Of a stretch of DNA of 64,000 nt, positions 42,497 through 50,431 are shown piece by piece (position 1 is the first letter of the stretch; every line of letters starts with the position of its first letter). The DNA comes from Arthrobacter sp. ZGTC131. GTDB lineage: Bacteria; Actinomycetota; Actinomycetes; Actinomycetales; Micrococcaceae. The stretch lies in assembly GCF_002929275.1 (NCBI RefSeq), contig NZ_PJIK01000009.1:62001-126000 (forward strand), given 5' to 3'. Below the pieces are notes generated by a model. The model worked only from the letters and a program-made list of their open reading frames with translations, did no database searches and was not told the DNA's origin. Both the position numbers and the translations under genes were made by a program.

Positions 42497-44110
42497 GTGT
42501 CCCAAGAAGTCCTCAGCCCCGCCCGAGTCCATGAGATTCACAAGCAGGCGGGCCGACGCCGGACGTTCGCTGTCATCTCACACCCGGACGCCGGCAAGTC
42601 CACGCTCACCGAGGCCCTCGCCCTGCACGCCAAGGTCATCGGCACGGCGGGAGCCTCCAGCGGAAAGGCCAACCGCAAGGAGACAGTCTCGGACTGGATG
42701 CAGATGGAAAAGGACCGCGGCATCTCCATCAGCTCCGCGGCGCTGCAGTTCTCCTACCGCGACACCGTGATCAACCTGCTGGACACCCCGGGCCACGCGG
42801 ACTTCTCGGAGGACACCTACCGGGTGCTGGCCGCCGTCGACTGCGCAGTGATGCTGGTGGATGCGGCGAAGGGCCTGGAAACGCAGACCATGAAGCTCTT
42901 CGAGGTCTGCAAGCAGCGGAACCTGCCCATCATCACCGTCATCAACAAATGGGACCGCCCGGGCCTTGACCCACTGGCGCTCATGGACGAAATCACCGAA
43001 CGCACCGGGCTCCAGCCCATGCCGCTGACCTGGGCTGTGGGCATCTCGGGCGACTTCCGCGGCGTGTGGGACCTGCGCAACGACCGGTTCGCCCGGTTCC
43101 AGCGCAACAACGCCGGCGCGAACATCGCCCTTACCGAGTACTTCACCCCCGAGCAAGCGGCGGAGAGCCAGGGTGACGACTGGTCCAACGCCGTCGACGA
43201 AGCCGGACTGGTCATCGAATCCAACCTCGAGTTCGACGTCGACGCGTTCCACTCCGGCAAGGCCACCCCCATCCTGTTCAGTTCCGCGGCGCTGAACTTC
43301 GGCGTCAAGGAAATCCTTGACGCATTGGTCGACTTCGCTCCGCCCGCCGCGCCGCGCCCCGACGTAGACGGCCAGCCGCGGGCCGTCGACTCCCCGTTCG
43401 CGGGGTTCGTCTTCAAGGTCCAGGCCGGCATGAACAAGGCCCACCGCGACCACGTCGCCTTCATCCGCGTTTGCTCCGGCGTGTTCGAACGCGGCATGGT
43501 GGTGACGCAGACGCGCACCGGAAAGTCCTTCGCCACGAAGTATGCCCAGCAGGTTTTCGGCCGGGAACGCGAAGTCATCGACGAAGCCTTCCCCGGCGAC
43601 GTCGTGGGCCTGGTCAACGCGTCCTCGCTACGGGTGGGGGACAGCCTCTTCCTCGAGGAACCCGTGGAGTTCCCGGCCATCCCGCTGTTCGCTCCCGAGC
43701 ACTTCCAGGTGGCCCGTTCCAAGGACCCCAGCCGCTTCAAGCAGTTCCGCCGCGGCATCGAGCAGCTCGAGCACGAAGGCGTCATCCAGGTGCTGCGCTC
43801 CGACGTCCGCGGTGACCAGGCGCCGGTGCTTGCCGCCGTCGGCCCCATGCAGTTCGAAGTGGTGGAGGACCGCATGGCGCACGACTTCAGCGCACCCATG
43901 CGGCTGGAACGCCTCCCGTATTCCATGGCAAGAATTTCGACGGCGGATGCCATGCCCGCGCTGGCCAACGTGATCGGCGCGGAGGTGCTGCTCCGGTCCG
44001 ACGGCGAATACCTCGCCCTGTTCAACGACGTCTGGGCGCTGCGCCGCATTGAGAAGAACCATCCGGACCTCACGCTCGTGCCGATCGGAACCCACAACCC
44101 CGCAAAGTAG
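42497..44110 (+). CDS. prfC: Peptide chain release factor 3
   Basis: RF3 is a GTPase that ejects RF1/RF2 from ribosomes after peptide release. The 537-residue protein has G1 SHPDAGKST (28-36), a switch I region near KETVSDWMQMEKDRGISI, G3 DTPGHADFSED, G4 NKWDRPG, and RF3-specific C-terminal domains (RSKDPSRFKQFRRGIEQLEHEGVIQV, GPMQFEVVEDRMAHDF). GTG 42497 is the family start. It is followed by fabF. Confidence 0.96.
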   Translation: MSQEVLSPARVHEIHKQAGRRRTFAVISHPDAGKSTLTEALALHAKVIGTAGASSGKANRKETVSDWMQMEKDRGISISSAALQFSYRDTVINLLDTPGHADFSEDTYRVLAAVDCAVMLVDAAKGLETQTMKLFEVCKQRNLPIITVINKWDRPGLDPLALMDEITERTGLQPMPLTWAVGISGDFRGVWDLRNDRFARFQRNNAGANIALTEYFTPEQAAESQGDDWSNAVDEAGLVIESNLEFDVDAFHSGKATPILFSSAALNFGVKEILDALVDFAPPAAPRPDVDGQPRAVDSPFAGFVFKVQAGMNKAHRDHVAFIRVCSGVFERGMVVTQTRTGKSFATKYAQQVFGREREVIDEAFPGDVVGLVNASSLRVGDSLFLEEPVEFPAIPLFAPEHFQVARSKDPSRFKQFRRGIEQLEHEGVIQVLRSDVRGDQAPVLAAVGPMQFEVVEDRMAHDFSAPMRLERLPYSMARISTADAMPALANVIGAEVLLRSDGEYLALFNDVWALRRIEKNHPDLTLVPIGTHNPAK

Positions 44111-44265
44111 CCGCTCCGGCCATCCGCGGGCCCCATGGATCCGAATACTCCATGGAACCCCGGGGTTGTCCGGTCCTACGGGCCGCACCGGTTTCCGGTC
44201 GGCCGAGCGGTGCCGAATTGTTCAACGCCGGGCATCAGGTCCGGTTACTGGAAGCAAGGTGTGCC

Positions 44266-45486
44266 ATGTCTGCAGTTTCATCCCGGGCCGTCGTTACCGG
44301 CATGGGCTCGCTCAACCCCCTCGGCGCCACGGTTCCGGAGACCTGGACGGCGATGCTGGCCGGGCGCTCGGGCATCGCCGCGCTGTCCGAGGACTGGGCG
44401 CAGGCCCTGCCGGTGCGGATGGCGGGACGCGTCACCGCCGATCTTGCGTCCCTGCTGAGCACCCGCGAGCTCAAGCGGATGGACCGCTGCGGGCAGCTCG
44501 CGCTCGTTGCTGCCCGTGAGGCCTGGGCCCAGGCAGGAACCCCCGACGTTGACCCCGATCGGCTCGCCGTGGTGATCGGTTCCGGCTACGGGGGACTGGA
44601 CACCACCCTCGCCCAGACCCGGGAGCTGGACACCAGCGGCCCGCGAAAGGTCTCGCCGCACACCCTGACCCGGATCATGGTCAACGGCCCGTCGGCCTGG
44701 GTCTCCATCGACCTCGGCGCCCGCGGCGGGGCACGGACGCCCGTCAGCGCCTGCGCGTCCGGCGCCGAAGCGATCGCCCAGGGTGCCGAAATGATCCGGT
44801 CCGGAGCGGCCGACGTCGTCATTGCCGGAGGTGTTGATGCGTGCGTCAACGACCTCATCATCAGCGGCTTCGCGCAGATCAGGGCCCTTTCCACCCGCAA
44901 CGACGACCCGCGAGGGGCCTCGCGTCCGTTTGACCGGGACCGCGACGGCTTCGTCATCGCCGAAGGCGCCGGGATCCTGGTGCTGGAGAGCGAGGACCAC
45001 GCCAGGGCGCGCGGCGCGGAAGTCCTCGGCGCGATAGCGGGCGGCGCCGTGACCTCCGACGCCAGTGACATCGTGGCCGCGGACCCGGACATGCAACGGC
45101 GGGTCATGGAGAAGGCGCTCGCGTCGGCGGATCTGAACGGGGCGGATATCGGGTTTGTGCACGCCCACGCCACGTCCACTCCGGTGGGCGACCGGCTGGA
45201 GGCGCAGGCCATCAAGGCCGTGATCGGCACCGCGGTGCCGGTGACGTCCACGAAGTCGCTCACCGGGCACCTGCTCGGCGGTGCCGGCGCGCTGGGCGCG
45301 ATCGCCACACTCCAGGCACTCAGGACCGGCGACCTTCCGGGCACCTACAACGTGGACAACATGGACCCCGAGGTGGGCCTCAACGTCATCACCGGTACCG
45401 TCAGCGGCAGCACTGCGGCGGCGGGCATCGTTAACGCGTTCGGCTTCGGCGGGCACAGCGTGGCGCTGGTGGTAGTGGCTTCCTAG
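44266..45486 (+). CDS. Beta-ketoacyl-ACP synthase (FabF-like)
   Basis: This thiolase-fold condensing enzyme has 406 residues. The active-site Cys163 is in TPVSACASGAEAI. The first catalytic His is in HAHATSTPVGD (FabF usually has HGTSTPLND here) and the second in KSLTGHLLGGAG, with FGFGGHSVALVV at the end. ATG 44266 was chosen because homology (SSRAVVTGMGSLNPLG) begins there and an AAGG site precedes it; the frame is open to 44152. It is isolated from other fatty-acid genes, so it may serve housekeeping KAS II or a special acyl product. Confidence 0.9.
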   Translation: MSAVSSRAVVTGMGSLNPLGATVPETWTAMLAGRSGIAALSEDWAQALPVRMAGRVTADLASLLSTRELKRMDRCGQLALVAAREAWAQAGTPDVDPDRLAVVIGSGYGGLDTTLAQTRELDTSGPRKVSPHTLTRIMVNGPSAWVSIDLGARGGARTPVSACASGAEAIAQGAEMIRSGAADVVIAGGVDACVNDLIISGFAQIRALSTRNDDPRGASRPFDRDRDGFVIAEGAGILVLESEDHARARGAEVLGAIAGGAVTSDASDIVAADPDMQRRVMEKALASADLNGADIGFVHAHATSTPVGDRLEAQAIKAVIGTAVPVTSTKSLTGHLLGGAGALGAIATLQALRTGDLPGTYNVDNMDPEVGLNVITGTVSGSTAAAGIVNAFGFGGHSVALVVVAS

Positions 45487-45515
45487 GCCACAGCCCGCGT
45501 CCCGCCCCGACCAGC

Positions 45516-46298
45516 TCAGTTCTTGCGCGGTGTGCGCGTCCGGATGAGAGCGGCGGTCCCGGCGGCAAGGCCGAGAAGGCCGGCCCCCAGCCCGGCGATT
45601 CCGAAGGTGTTGTCCGGAGCAGCTGCCACGGGCGTGGTTGCTGATGCCGCTGTTGTGTCAGGAGAGGTCGCATCCGCTGCCGTGGTGTCCGCTGTCTTCG
45701 TGTGAGGGCTCGCCGGACCGGCGCTCTCGCCGTGGCTGTGCTCATCGGCGGCAGCGGTGGTGACGAAGGCAGGAACCGGGTGCTTGGGCTCGGCCTGGCC
45801 GGTGGCCTCGGGCTCATTCCAGTTCACTACCGTTCCGTCGGAGTAGGTCTGCGCCGCCGGCAGCGCCACCGTGGTGCCGGCCGCAGGGAGCCGGCCGACG
45901 GATATCGAGAACGTCTGATACTCATGCTGTCCAAGCTCATGTGCCTTGTCTGCCGTCCAGCTGACGGAGGACGCGGCCTTGGTGATCGTCGCGCCGTTGA
46001 CGGTGACGGGAGCCGGAAGCTTGGCTTCCGTGACCTTCGCCGTCCAGCCGTCAATGGGCTTGACCGACACCGACGTGAACGGAGTGCCGGTGGGCAGCGT
46101 GACAACGAGTTTGGTGGTCTTGGCAGTCTCGGACTCGTTGGGGACCTTGAAGGTCAGCTGGGAGAAACCGCCGGCGGAGGTCGAGGCAGGGTCCACACTG
46201 ACGTGGGCGGAGGCTGCACCGGCGCCCAAGGCCATGAGGCCGGCTGCGGTGGCCAGGATAGCGGCGGATTTCAGCGTGCGTGAAGTCGGGATGTTCAT
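45516..46298 (-). CDS. YcnI-like DUF1775 protein, copy A
   Basis: This exported 260-residue protein has a Sec signal (residues 1-31, ending GAGAASA) that leaves His32 (HVSVDP) as the mature N-terminus. That position ligates copper in the monohistidine brace reported for Bacillus YcnI. The DUF1775 fold follows (FSQLTFKVPNESETAKTTKL, GWTAKV, SVSWTADKAHELGQHEYQTF, NWNEPEATGQAEP). A Thr/Ala/His-rich linker (ADEHSHGESAGPASPHTKTA) leads to a C-terminal membrane anchor (about 228-250). A GAAAGG site precedes the ATG. Half of a mirror-image duplication; see copy B. Confidence 0.9.
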   Translation of the reverse strand: MNIPTSRTLKSAAILATAAGLMALGAGAASAHVSVDPASTSAGGFSQLTFKVPNESETAKTTKLVVTLPTGTPFTSVSVKPIDGWTAKVTEAKLPAPVTVNGATITKAASSVSWTADKAHELGQHEYQTFSISVGRLPAAGTTVALPAAQTYSDGTVVNWNEPEATGQAEPKHPVPAFVTTAAADEHSHGESAGPASPHTKTADTTAADATSPDTTAASATTPVAAAPDNTFGIAGLGAGLLGLAAGTAALIRTRTPRKN

Positions 46299-46417
46299 GA
46301 TGAAGGCCTTTCGCGTGCACTGCCGCACCCATGGCGGCGGACGGTGCTTGGGGGTGGGGGACGCTGAGTTCCGTGCACCGCCCCGGGGACCGGACAGGCT
46401 CTCCGGGCATGCCGCAG

Positions 46418-47047
46418 TCAGGGCATGGTGCACGGGCGGAACGCAGCGGGAGGCCCGCGAAGGCTGTCATGGCGAAGGTTCAGCCGCGCCGACGGCACGG
46501 ATGACCGGTGGGCTGCCGCCGGTTCATAGCCGGCGGGAACGCTGCTGGCAGGCCGCGGAAGGCGCACGAGCGGGCGAAGCCAGGCCAGCAGCCGCCACAG
46601 TGCCTCTTCACCCTGCTGGAGCAGCCAGGCTGTGGACACCAGCGCGAGGAGATGGCCGGCCGTCATGTCGGGTGCCGCGGCTTCCACTCCGGCGTGAAGG
46701 GAGGCGGCGGGGTCGGTTCCGAAGCATCCGGCGCCGCCTGGGACCGGCCTGTGGTGCGGGAGCGGCCCGGCCAGCGACGGCGCGCATCGGGCTCCGGGGG
46801 ACAGGGACGTGAAGGCGGTGTGCAGGATAAGCTGCGCTGCTCCCAGCACGCCCAGCAATGTCAGGAGGGACAGCGGCCGGCTGGCGAGCCAGGCCACCGG
46901 CGCCAAGAGGAGCACCGTCAGCACGGCTGTGACTGCCGGTCCGGGCAGCGCCCCGCCGCCGAGCACATGGCCCGCGCTGGCCAGGGACATGGCCATGGCA
47001 GTGATGAGCGCGGCGCGGAAAAGGCGCAGTGAGTTCCGAAGATCCAT
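46418..47047 (-). CDS. Four-helix membrane protein, copy A (unrecognised family)
   Basis: This 209-residue protein has four predicted helices: about 10-30 (FRAALITAMAMSLASAGHVL), 37-55, 60-81 (SLLTLLGVLGAAQLILHTAF) and the C-terminal AGHLLALVSTAWLLQQGEEAL. It ends in WRLLAWLRPLVRLPRP and a disordered tail. His27 and His76 lie at the same positions as in copy B, and a third His in helix 4 (AGHLL) aligns with AAHAL of copy B. GGGGAGG is a strong ribosome site. Function unknown; adjacency to YcnI-like genes suggests metal handling, which is inference. Confidence 0.75.
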   Translation of the reverse strand: MDLRNSLRLFRAALITAMAMSLASAGHVLGGGALPGPAVTAVLTVLLLAPVAWLASRPLSLLTLLGVLGAAQLILHTAFTSLSPGARCAPSLAGPLPHHRPVPGGAGCFGTDPAASLHAGVEAAAPDMTAGHLLALVSTAWLLQQGEEALWRLLAWLRPLVRLPRPASSVPAGYEPAAAHRSSVPSARLNLRHDSLRGPPAAFRPCTMP

Positions 47048-47212
47048 CTGTGCCTCCCCTCGGAGCGCAGGCTGCTGTGACATGCCGACGCTAGGCACGG
47101 CAGCGTGGGAAAACCTTGTTCCCGGGAGGGCGGCCCGACAGGAAGGCCGCCCCGGACGGGTGGGCCGCGCGTCATCATCGCCCACCGGAGACGGGGCGCA
47201 CGGGCAGGACAG

Positions 47213-47218
47213 TAGAAT
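47213..47218 (+). promoter_or_regulatory. Predicted -10 box of membrane protein copy B
   Basis: TAGAAT lies just upstream of the 17-bp tandem repeats. A TANNNT match (TAGCGT, plus-strand 47088-47093) serves the divergent copy A similarly. Confidence 0.5.
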
Positions 47219-47221
47219 TGA

Positions 47222-47272
47222 GCCACCGCCAGAACTGTGCCACCGCTAGAACCATGCCACCGCCAGACTCGG
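47222..47272 (+). repeat. Three tandem 17-bp repeats in the 5' leader of copy B
   Basis: Units begin at 47222, 47239 and 47256 (GCCACCGCCAGAACTGT, GCCACCGCTAGAACCAT, GCCACCGCCAGACTCGG). The period is exactly 17 bases and the first ~12 positions are nearly invariant. Confidence 0.85.
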
Positions 47273-47315
47273 GCTGGCGCTGCTCGAACAGCTGATCTTC
47301 CGGAAAGGACCGCCG

Positions 47316-47930
47316 ATGCTGCCTCGCGCCTCATTCCGGCTTTTCCGCACCGCCCTGATCGGGTCTATCGTCATCGGATTCGCGGCCGGCGGGCACCTTG
47401 CCGTCGGCGGCCATCTGCCGGAGCCTGCGATCCTCGCTGCAGTCTGTGCCGTGTCCATGATCCCGGTGGCAGCCCTAACGCGGTTCCGGCTCTCGTTCTC
47501 CGCGCTAACGGGTCTGCTCGGTGCCGGGCAGCTCTGGCTTCACTGGGCGTTCGGAGCGCTGCAGGCCGCCTCGCCTACGACGGCGCCCCAGCCGCTGATG
47601 GCGGGCCATGCCCGGCACTCCGGGACGGTACTGGCTGCGGAGGCTTTCGCCGGTGCATCACCGGCCCACGTGTCCGCCTCGGACGGCCTCATGTTTGCAG
47701 CGCACGCCTTGGCCACGCTGGCCACGGCAGTGATCATGGCTCGCGGAGAACGGGCGCTCGGGGTCCTGGCCTCCTGGCTGCGTCCCCTGGTCCGATGGCC
47801 CGAACCCGTCGGCATCGTTCCGGCACGTGTCCCCGGTCCCTGCGCTGTGCCGGCAATCCTCCCGCAGGCCGGCCCAGGGCTGCGCTTGCCGGCCCTGCGG
47901 GGCCCGCCCGCGTTGGCGATGGCCGCCTAG
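47316..47930 (+). CDS. Four-helix membrane protein, copy B (unrecognised family)
   Basis: This 204-residue paralogue of 46418-47047 has helices at about 10-30 (FRTALIGSIVIGFAAGGHLA), 37-56, 60-80 (SFSALTGLLGAGQLWLHWAF) and AAHALATLATAVIMARGERAL. It also has the shared end motif ASWLRPLVRWPEP. The first 80 residues align without gaps to copy A, keeping His27, His76, RLFR, LPxPA and LLGAxQLxLH. The start is after GGAAAGGACCGCCG. It is cotranscribed or coordinated with the YcnI-like copy B 115 bases downstream. Function unknown. Confidence 0.78.
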   Translation: MLPRASFRLFRTALIGSIVIGFAAGGHLAVGGHLPEPAILAAVCAVSMIPVAALTRFRLSFSALTGLLGAGQLWLHWAFGALQAASPTTAPQPLMAGHARHSGTVLAAEAFAGASPAHVSASDGLMFAAHALATLATAVIMARGERALGVLASWLRPLVRWPEPVGIVPARVPGPCAVPAILPQAGPGLRLPALRGPPALAMAA

Positions 47931-48045
47931 AGGGTCCCTTCACATGAGGACAGGGACCGAAGGCCGCCCATAGCTGCTTTCCTGCGCCGGCCACGCTGCG
48001 GGCGTGTTCCTGATGATTTTTCCTATTGTGAAAGGCACCCCTGCC

Positions 48046-48822
48046 ATGCATAGCTTCCTTCGCCGTACCCTCAAGACCGCAGCCGCCGCCTCAATGACCG
48101 CAGGGCTTCTCGCCGCCGGTGCCGCGGCCGCTTCCGCGCACGTCACGGTCGATCCTTCCAAGACGGCCGAGGGCGGATTCACCAAGCTGACCTTCAGCGT
48201 CCCGAATGAATCCGAAACCGCCAAGACCAACCGGCTTGAGGTGAAACTTCCCACCGGCACCCCTCTGACGACGGTCTCGGTCAAGCCGATCGACGGCTGG
48301 AAGGCGCTGGTTGTCACCACCGCACTGCCCAAGCCTGTGGAGATTGACGGGGCTACTGTGACCAAGGCTCCCACCAGCGTGATCTGGACCGCCGACACCG
48401 CCCACCAGATCGGTCAGAACGAATTCCAGACCTTCACCATCTCGGTCGGCCGGCTGCCGGCTGCCGGCACAACAGTGACGCTGCCTGCCGCCCAGGGCTA
48501 CACCGACGGAACCACTGTCAACTGGGCTGACACGGACGACGCCGGGCACGATCACGCCGCAGCGTCCGCGTCCCCGTCCCCGTCCGCGTCGGCGCCTGCG
48601 ACTGCGGAAAAAGAGCACCACCCGGCTCCCGCCTTCATCACCACGGCAGCCGAAGCCACTGCAGCTGAAACCTCGACGACGGACGCGGCGCCGGCCGCTT
48701 CAACGGCCCCGGCCGCGTCACGCGGCGGTGAAACGGCCGGCTGGTTCGGGCTCTTAGCGGGCGTGCTTGGCCTCGCCGCCGGCGCCACCGCGCTGATCCG
48801 CACCCGAGCGCCGAAGAACTAG
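48046..48822 (+). CDS. YcnI-like DUF1775 protein, copy B
   Basis: This 258-residue exported protein is the paralogue of 45516-46298. The signal peptide ends AAAASA before His32 (HVTVDPSK), the same position as in copy A. The core matches closely (FTKLTFSVPNESETAKTNRL, GWKALV, SVIWTADTAHQIGQNEFQTF, NWADTDDAGHDHA), followed by a Ser/Ala/Pro linker and a C-terminal anchor (WFGLLAGVLGLAAGATALI). A GAAAGG site precedes the ATG. Copper binding is inferred from the family; the two His-rich linkers (GHDHA here) may assist. Confidence 0.9.
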   Translation: MHSFLRRTLKTAAAASMTAGLLAAGAAAASAHVTVDPSKTAEGGFTKLTFSVPNESETAKTNRLEVKLPTGTPLTTVSVKPIDGWKALVVTTALPKPVEIDGATVTKAPTSVIWTADTAHQIGQNEFQTFTISVGRLPAAGTTVTLPAAQGYTDGTTVNWADTDDAGHDHAAASASPSPSASAPATAEKEHHPAPAFITTAAEATAAETSTTDAAPAASTAPAASRGGETAGWFGLLAGVLGLAAGATALIRTRAPKN

Positions 48823-48840
48823 CCCGGGCCGCCCACGGGC

Positions 48841-48941
48841 GACCAGCAACAGCAGTGGCGCGCGCCGGCAGTCCGGCCCCGGGTGACCAGCAACAGCAGT
48901 GCCCCGCGTCGACGATCCGGCGCGGGGCACTTGGCGTTGCT
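48841..48941. repeat. Direct repeat plus hairpin between YcnI copy B and radA
   Basis: GACCAGCAACAGCAGTG occurs at 48841-48857 and 48885-48901. The second copy forms a hairpin (48889-48908 with 48921-48941, one bulge, 12-base loop). It separates convergent genes and is a likely two-way terminator. Confidence 0.75.
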
Positions 48942-49000
48942 GCCAGACCGCGGCCTTCAGGCAGGACAGCGGCAAGGCCACCGGGCCCGGCGGCGCGCCG

Positions 49001-50374
49001 CTAGCTGATCAGGAGAGTCAGGGCCTCGGCCAGGTGGCCGACTTCCCGCACCGAGAAGCCTGCCGGCACAGGGCCAGGGCCGTTGTGGCTGGCGGGAACT
49101 ACGGCGTGCGTGAAGCCCAGCCGGTGCGCCTCCTGGATGCGCTGGTTGATGCCGGGCACGGGCCGGACCTCGCCGGCCAGCCCCACCTCGCCGAACGCAA
49201 TGAGCCGCTGCGGAAGAGGTTTCTTGGCCTTGGCGGACGCAACGGCCAGCGCCACGGCCAGATCTGTGGCCGGCTCGCTGAGCTTCACGCCGCCCACGGT
49301 GGCCACGTAGGAGTCGTCCTTGTGCAGCAGGCAGCCCGCCCGCTGCTGGAGTACGGCAAGCAGCATGGCCACGCGCGAACTGTCCAAGCCGCTGGTGGCC
49401 CGGCGCGGCTGCGAGTTGGGGCTTTCGGCCAGGAGCGACTGCACCTCGGCCAGCAGGGGGCGCCGTCCCTCCATGGTCACCGTGATGCATGTGCCGGACA
49501 CGGGATCCTTGGTGCGGGTGACGAACAGCCCGCTGGGGTCCGCCAGGCCCTCAATGCCGTCCTCGTTGAGGTCGAAGCAGCCGACGTCGTCCGTGGGACC
49601 GTAACGGTTCTTGACCGCACGCAGCAGCCGGAGGCGTGAGTGGCGCTCGCCCTCGAACTGGCACACCACATCCACGAGGTGTTCCAGCAGGCGCGGCCCG
49701 GCGATGGATCCGTCCTTCGTCACGTGCCCCACCAGCAGCGTGGTCATGTTGCGGCGCTTGGCGGCCGCGATGATGGAGGCCGCCACCTCGCGCACCTGGG
49801 AAACACCGCCCGAGCTGCCCTCCACGTCCGCGCTGCTCAGCGTCTGCACGGAGTCCACCACGAGCAGCTTCGGTTCCACCTTCTCCACCTGGCCCAGGGC
49901 CTGGCCAAGGTCGGTCTCCGCGGACAGATACAGCGTGTCCGCGAGGGCGTCGATCCGCTCGGCCCGCAGCTTCACCTGCGCCGCGGATTCCTCGCCCGTG
50001 ACGTACAGGACACTCTGGCCCGTCCGGGCAAACTTGGCGGCCACGTCCAGCAGCAGCGTGGACTTGCCGACGCCAGGCTCACCGGCCAGGAGGATCACCG
50101 CGCCGGGCACCACGCCGCCGCCGAGTACGCGGTCCAGCTCGTCTACGCCCGTGGGCAGGAAGGCGGCGGTGGTGGCGTCCACCTCCGCGATGGGGCGGGC
50201 GGGCTCCAAAACGGTGGTGGCCGCCGTCGTACGGGCCACCGCGGCGCCGGTTTCCTCAACGGTTCCCCACGCCTGGCACTCGCCGCAGCGCCCCACCCAT
50301 TTCACCGTGGTCCAGCCGCATTCCGCGCACTTATAGCCCGGTGTCTTGGACGCCCGGGAAGTCTTTGTAGCCAT
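49001..50374 (-). CDS. radA: DNA repair protein RadA
   Basis: RadA is a RecA-like branch-migration helicase in recombination repair. In its 457 residues a zinc finger holds C16, C19, C30 and C33 (CAECG, CGECQAWG). Walker A is GEPGVGKST (98-106), the RadA-specific KNRYG is at 255-259, and the C-terminal Lon-protease-like domain ends near FSVREVGHLAEALTLL. All signature residues are intact. The ATG is six bases after TAGTGT, so it is probably leaderless. disA is 6.9 kb away rather than adjacent. Confidence 0.97.
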   Translation of the reverse strand: MATKTSRASKTPGYKCAECGWTTVKWVGRCGECQAWGTVEETGAAVARTTAATTVLEPARPIAEVDATTAAFLPTGVDELDRVLGGGVVPGAVILLAGEPGVGKSTLLLDVAAKFARTGQSVLYVTGEESAAQVKLRAERIDALADTLYLSAETDLGQALGQVEKVEPKLLVVDSVQTLSSADVEGSSGGVSQVREVAASIIAAAKRRNMTTLLVGHVTKDGSIAGPRLLEHLVDVVCQFEGERHSRLRLLRAVKNRYGPTDDVGCFDLNEDGIEGLADPSGLFVTRTKDPVSGTCITVTMEGRRPLLAEVQSLLAESPNSQPRRATSGLDSSRVAMLLAVLQQRAGCLLHKDDSYVATVGGVKLSEPATDLAVALAVASAKAKKPLPQRLIAFGEVGLAGEVRPVPGINQRIQEAHRLGFTHAVVPASHNGPGPVPAGFSVREVGHLAEALTLLIS

Positions 50375-50380
50375 TGCTCC

Positions 50381-50386
50381 ACACTA
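50381..50386 (-). promoter_or_regulatory. Predicted -10 box of radA
   Basis: On the minus strand TAGTGT ends six bases before the radA ATG. The GGAG in between is too close to the start to be a ribosome site. Confidence 0.5.
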
Positions 50387-50431
50387 TCCGGCAGGCGTGA
50401 CATTCCTGTTCAGTCGGGTTCGGCCGGGCGT

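Noticed and set aside
44266-45486. Polyketide synthase KS
   Set aside because: It is a free-standing FabF-like protein with no acyltransferase, ACP or ketoreductase genes nearby.
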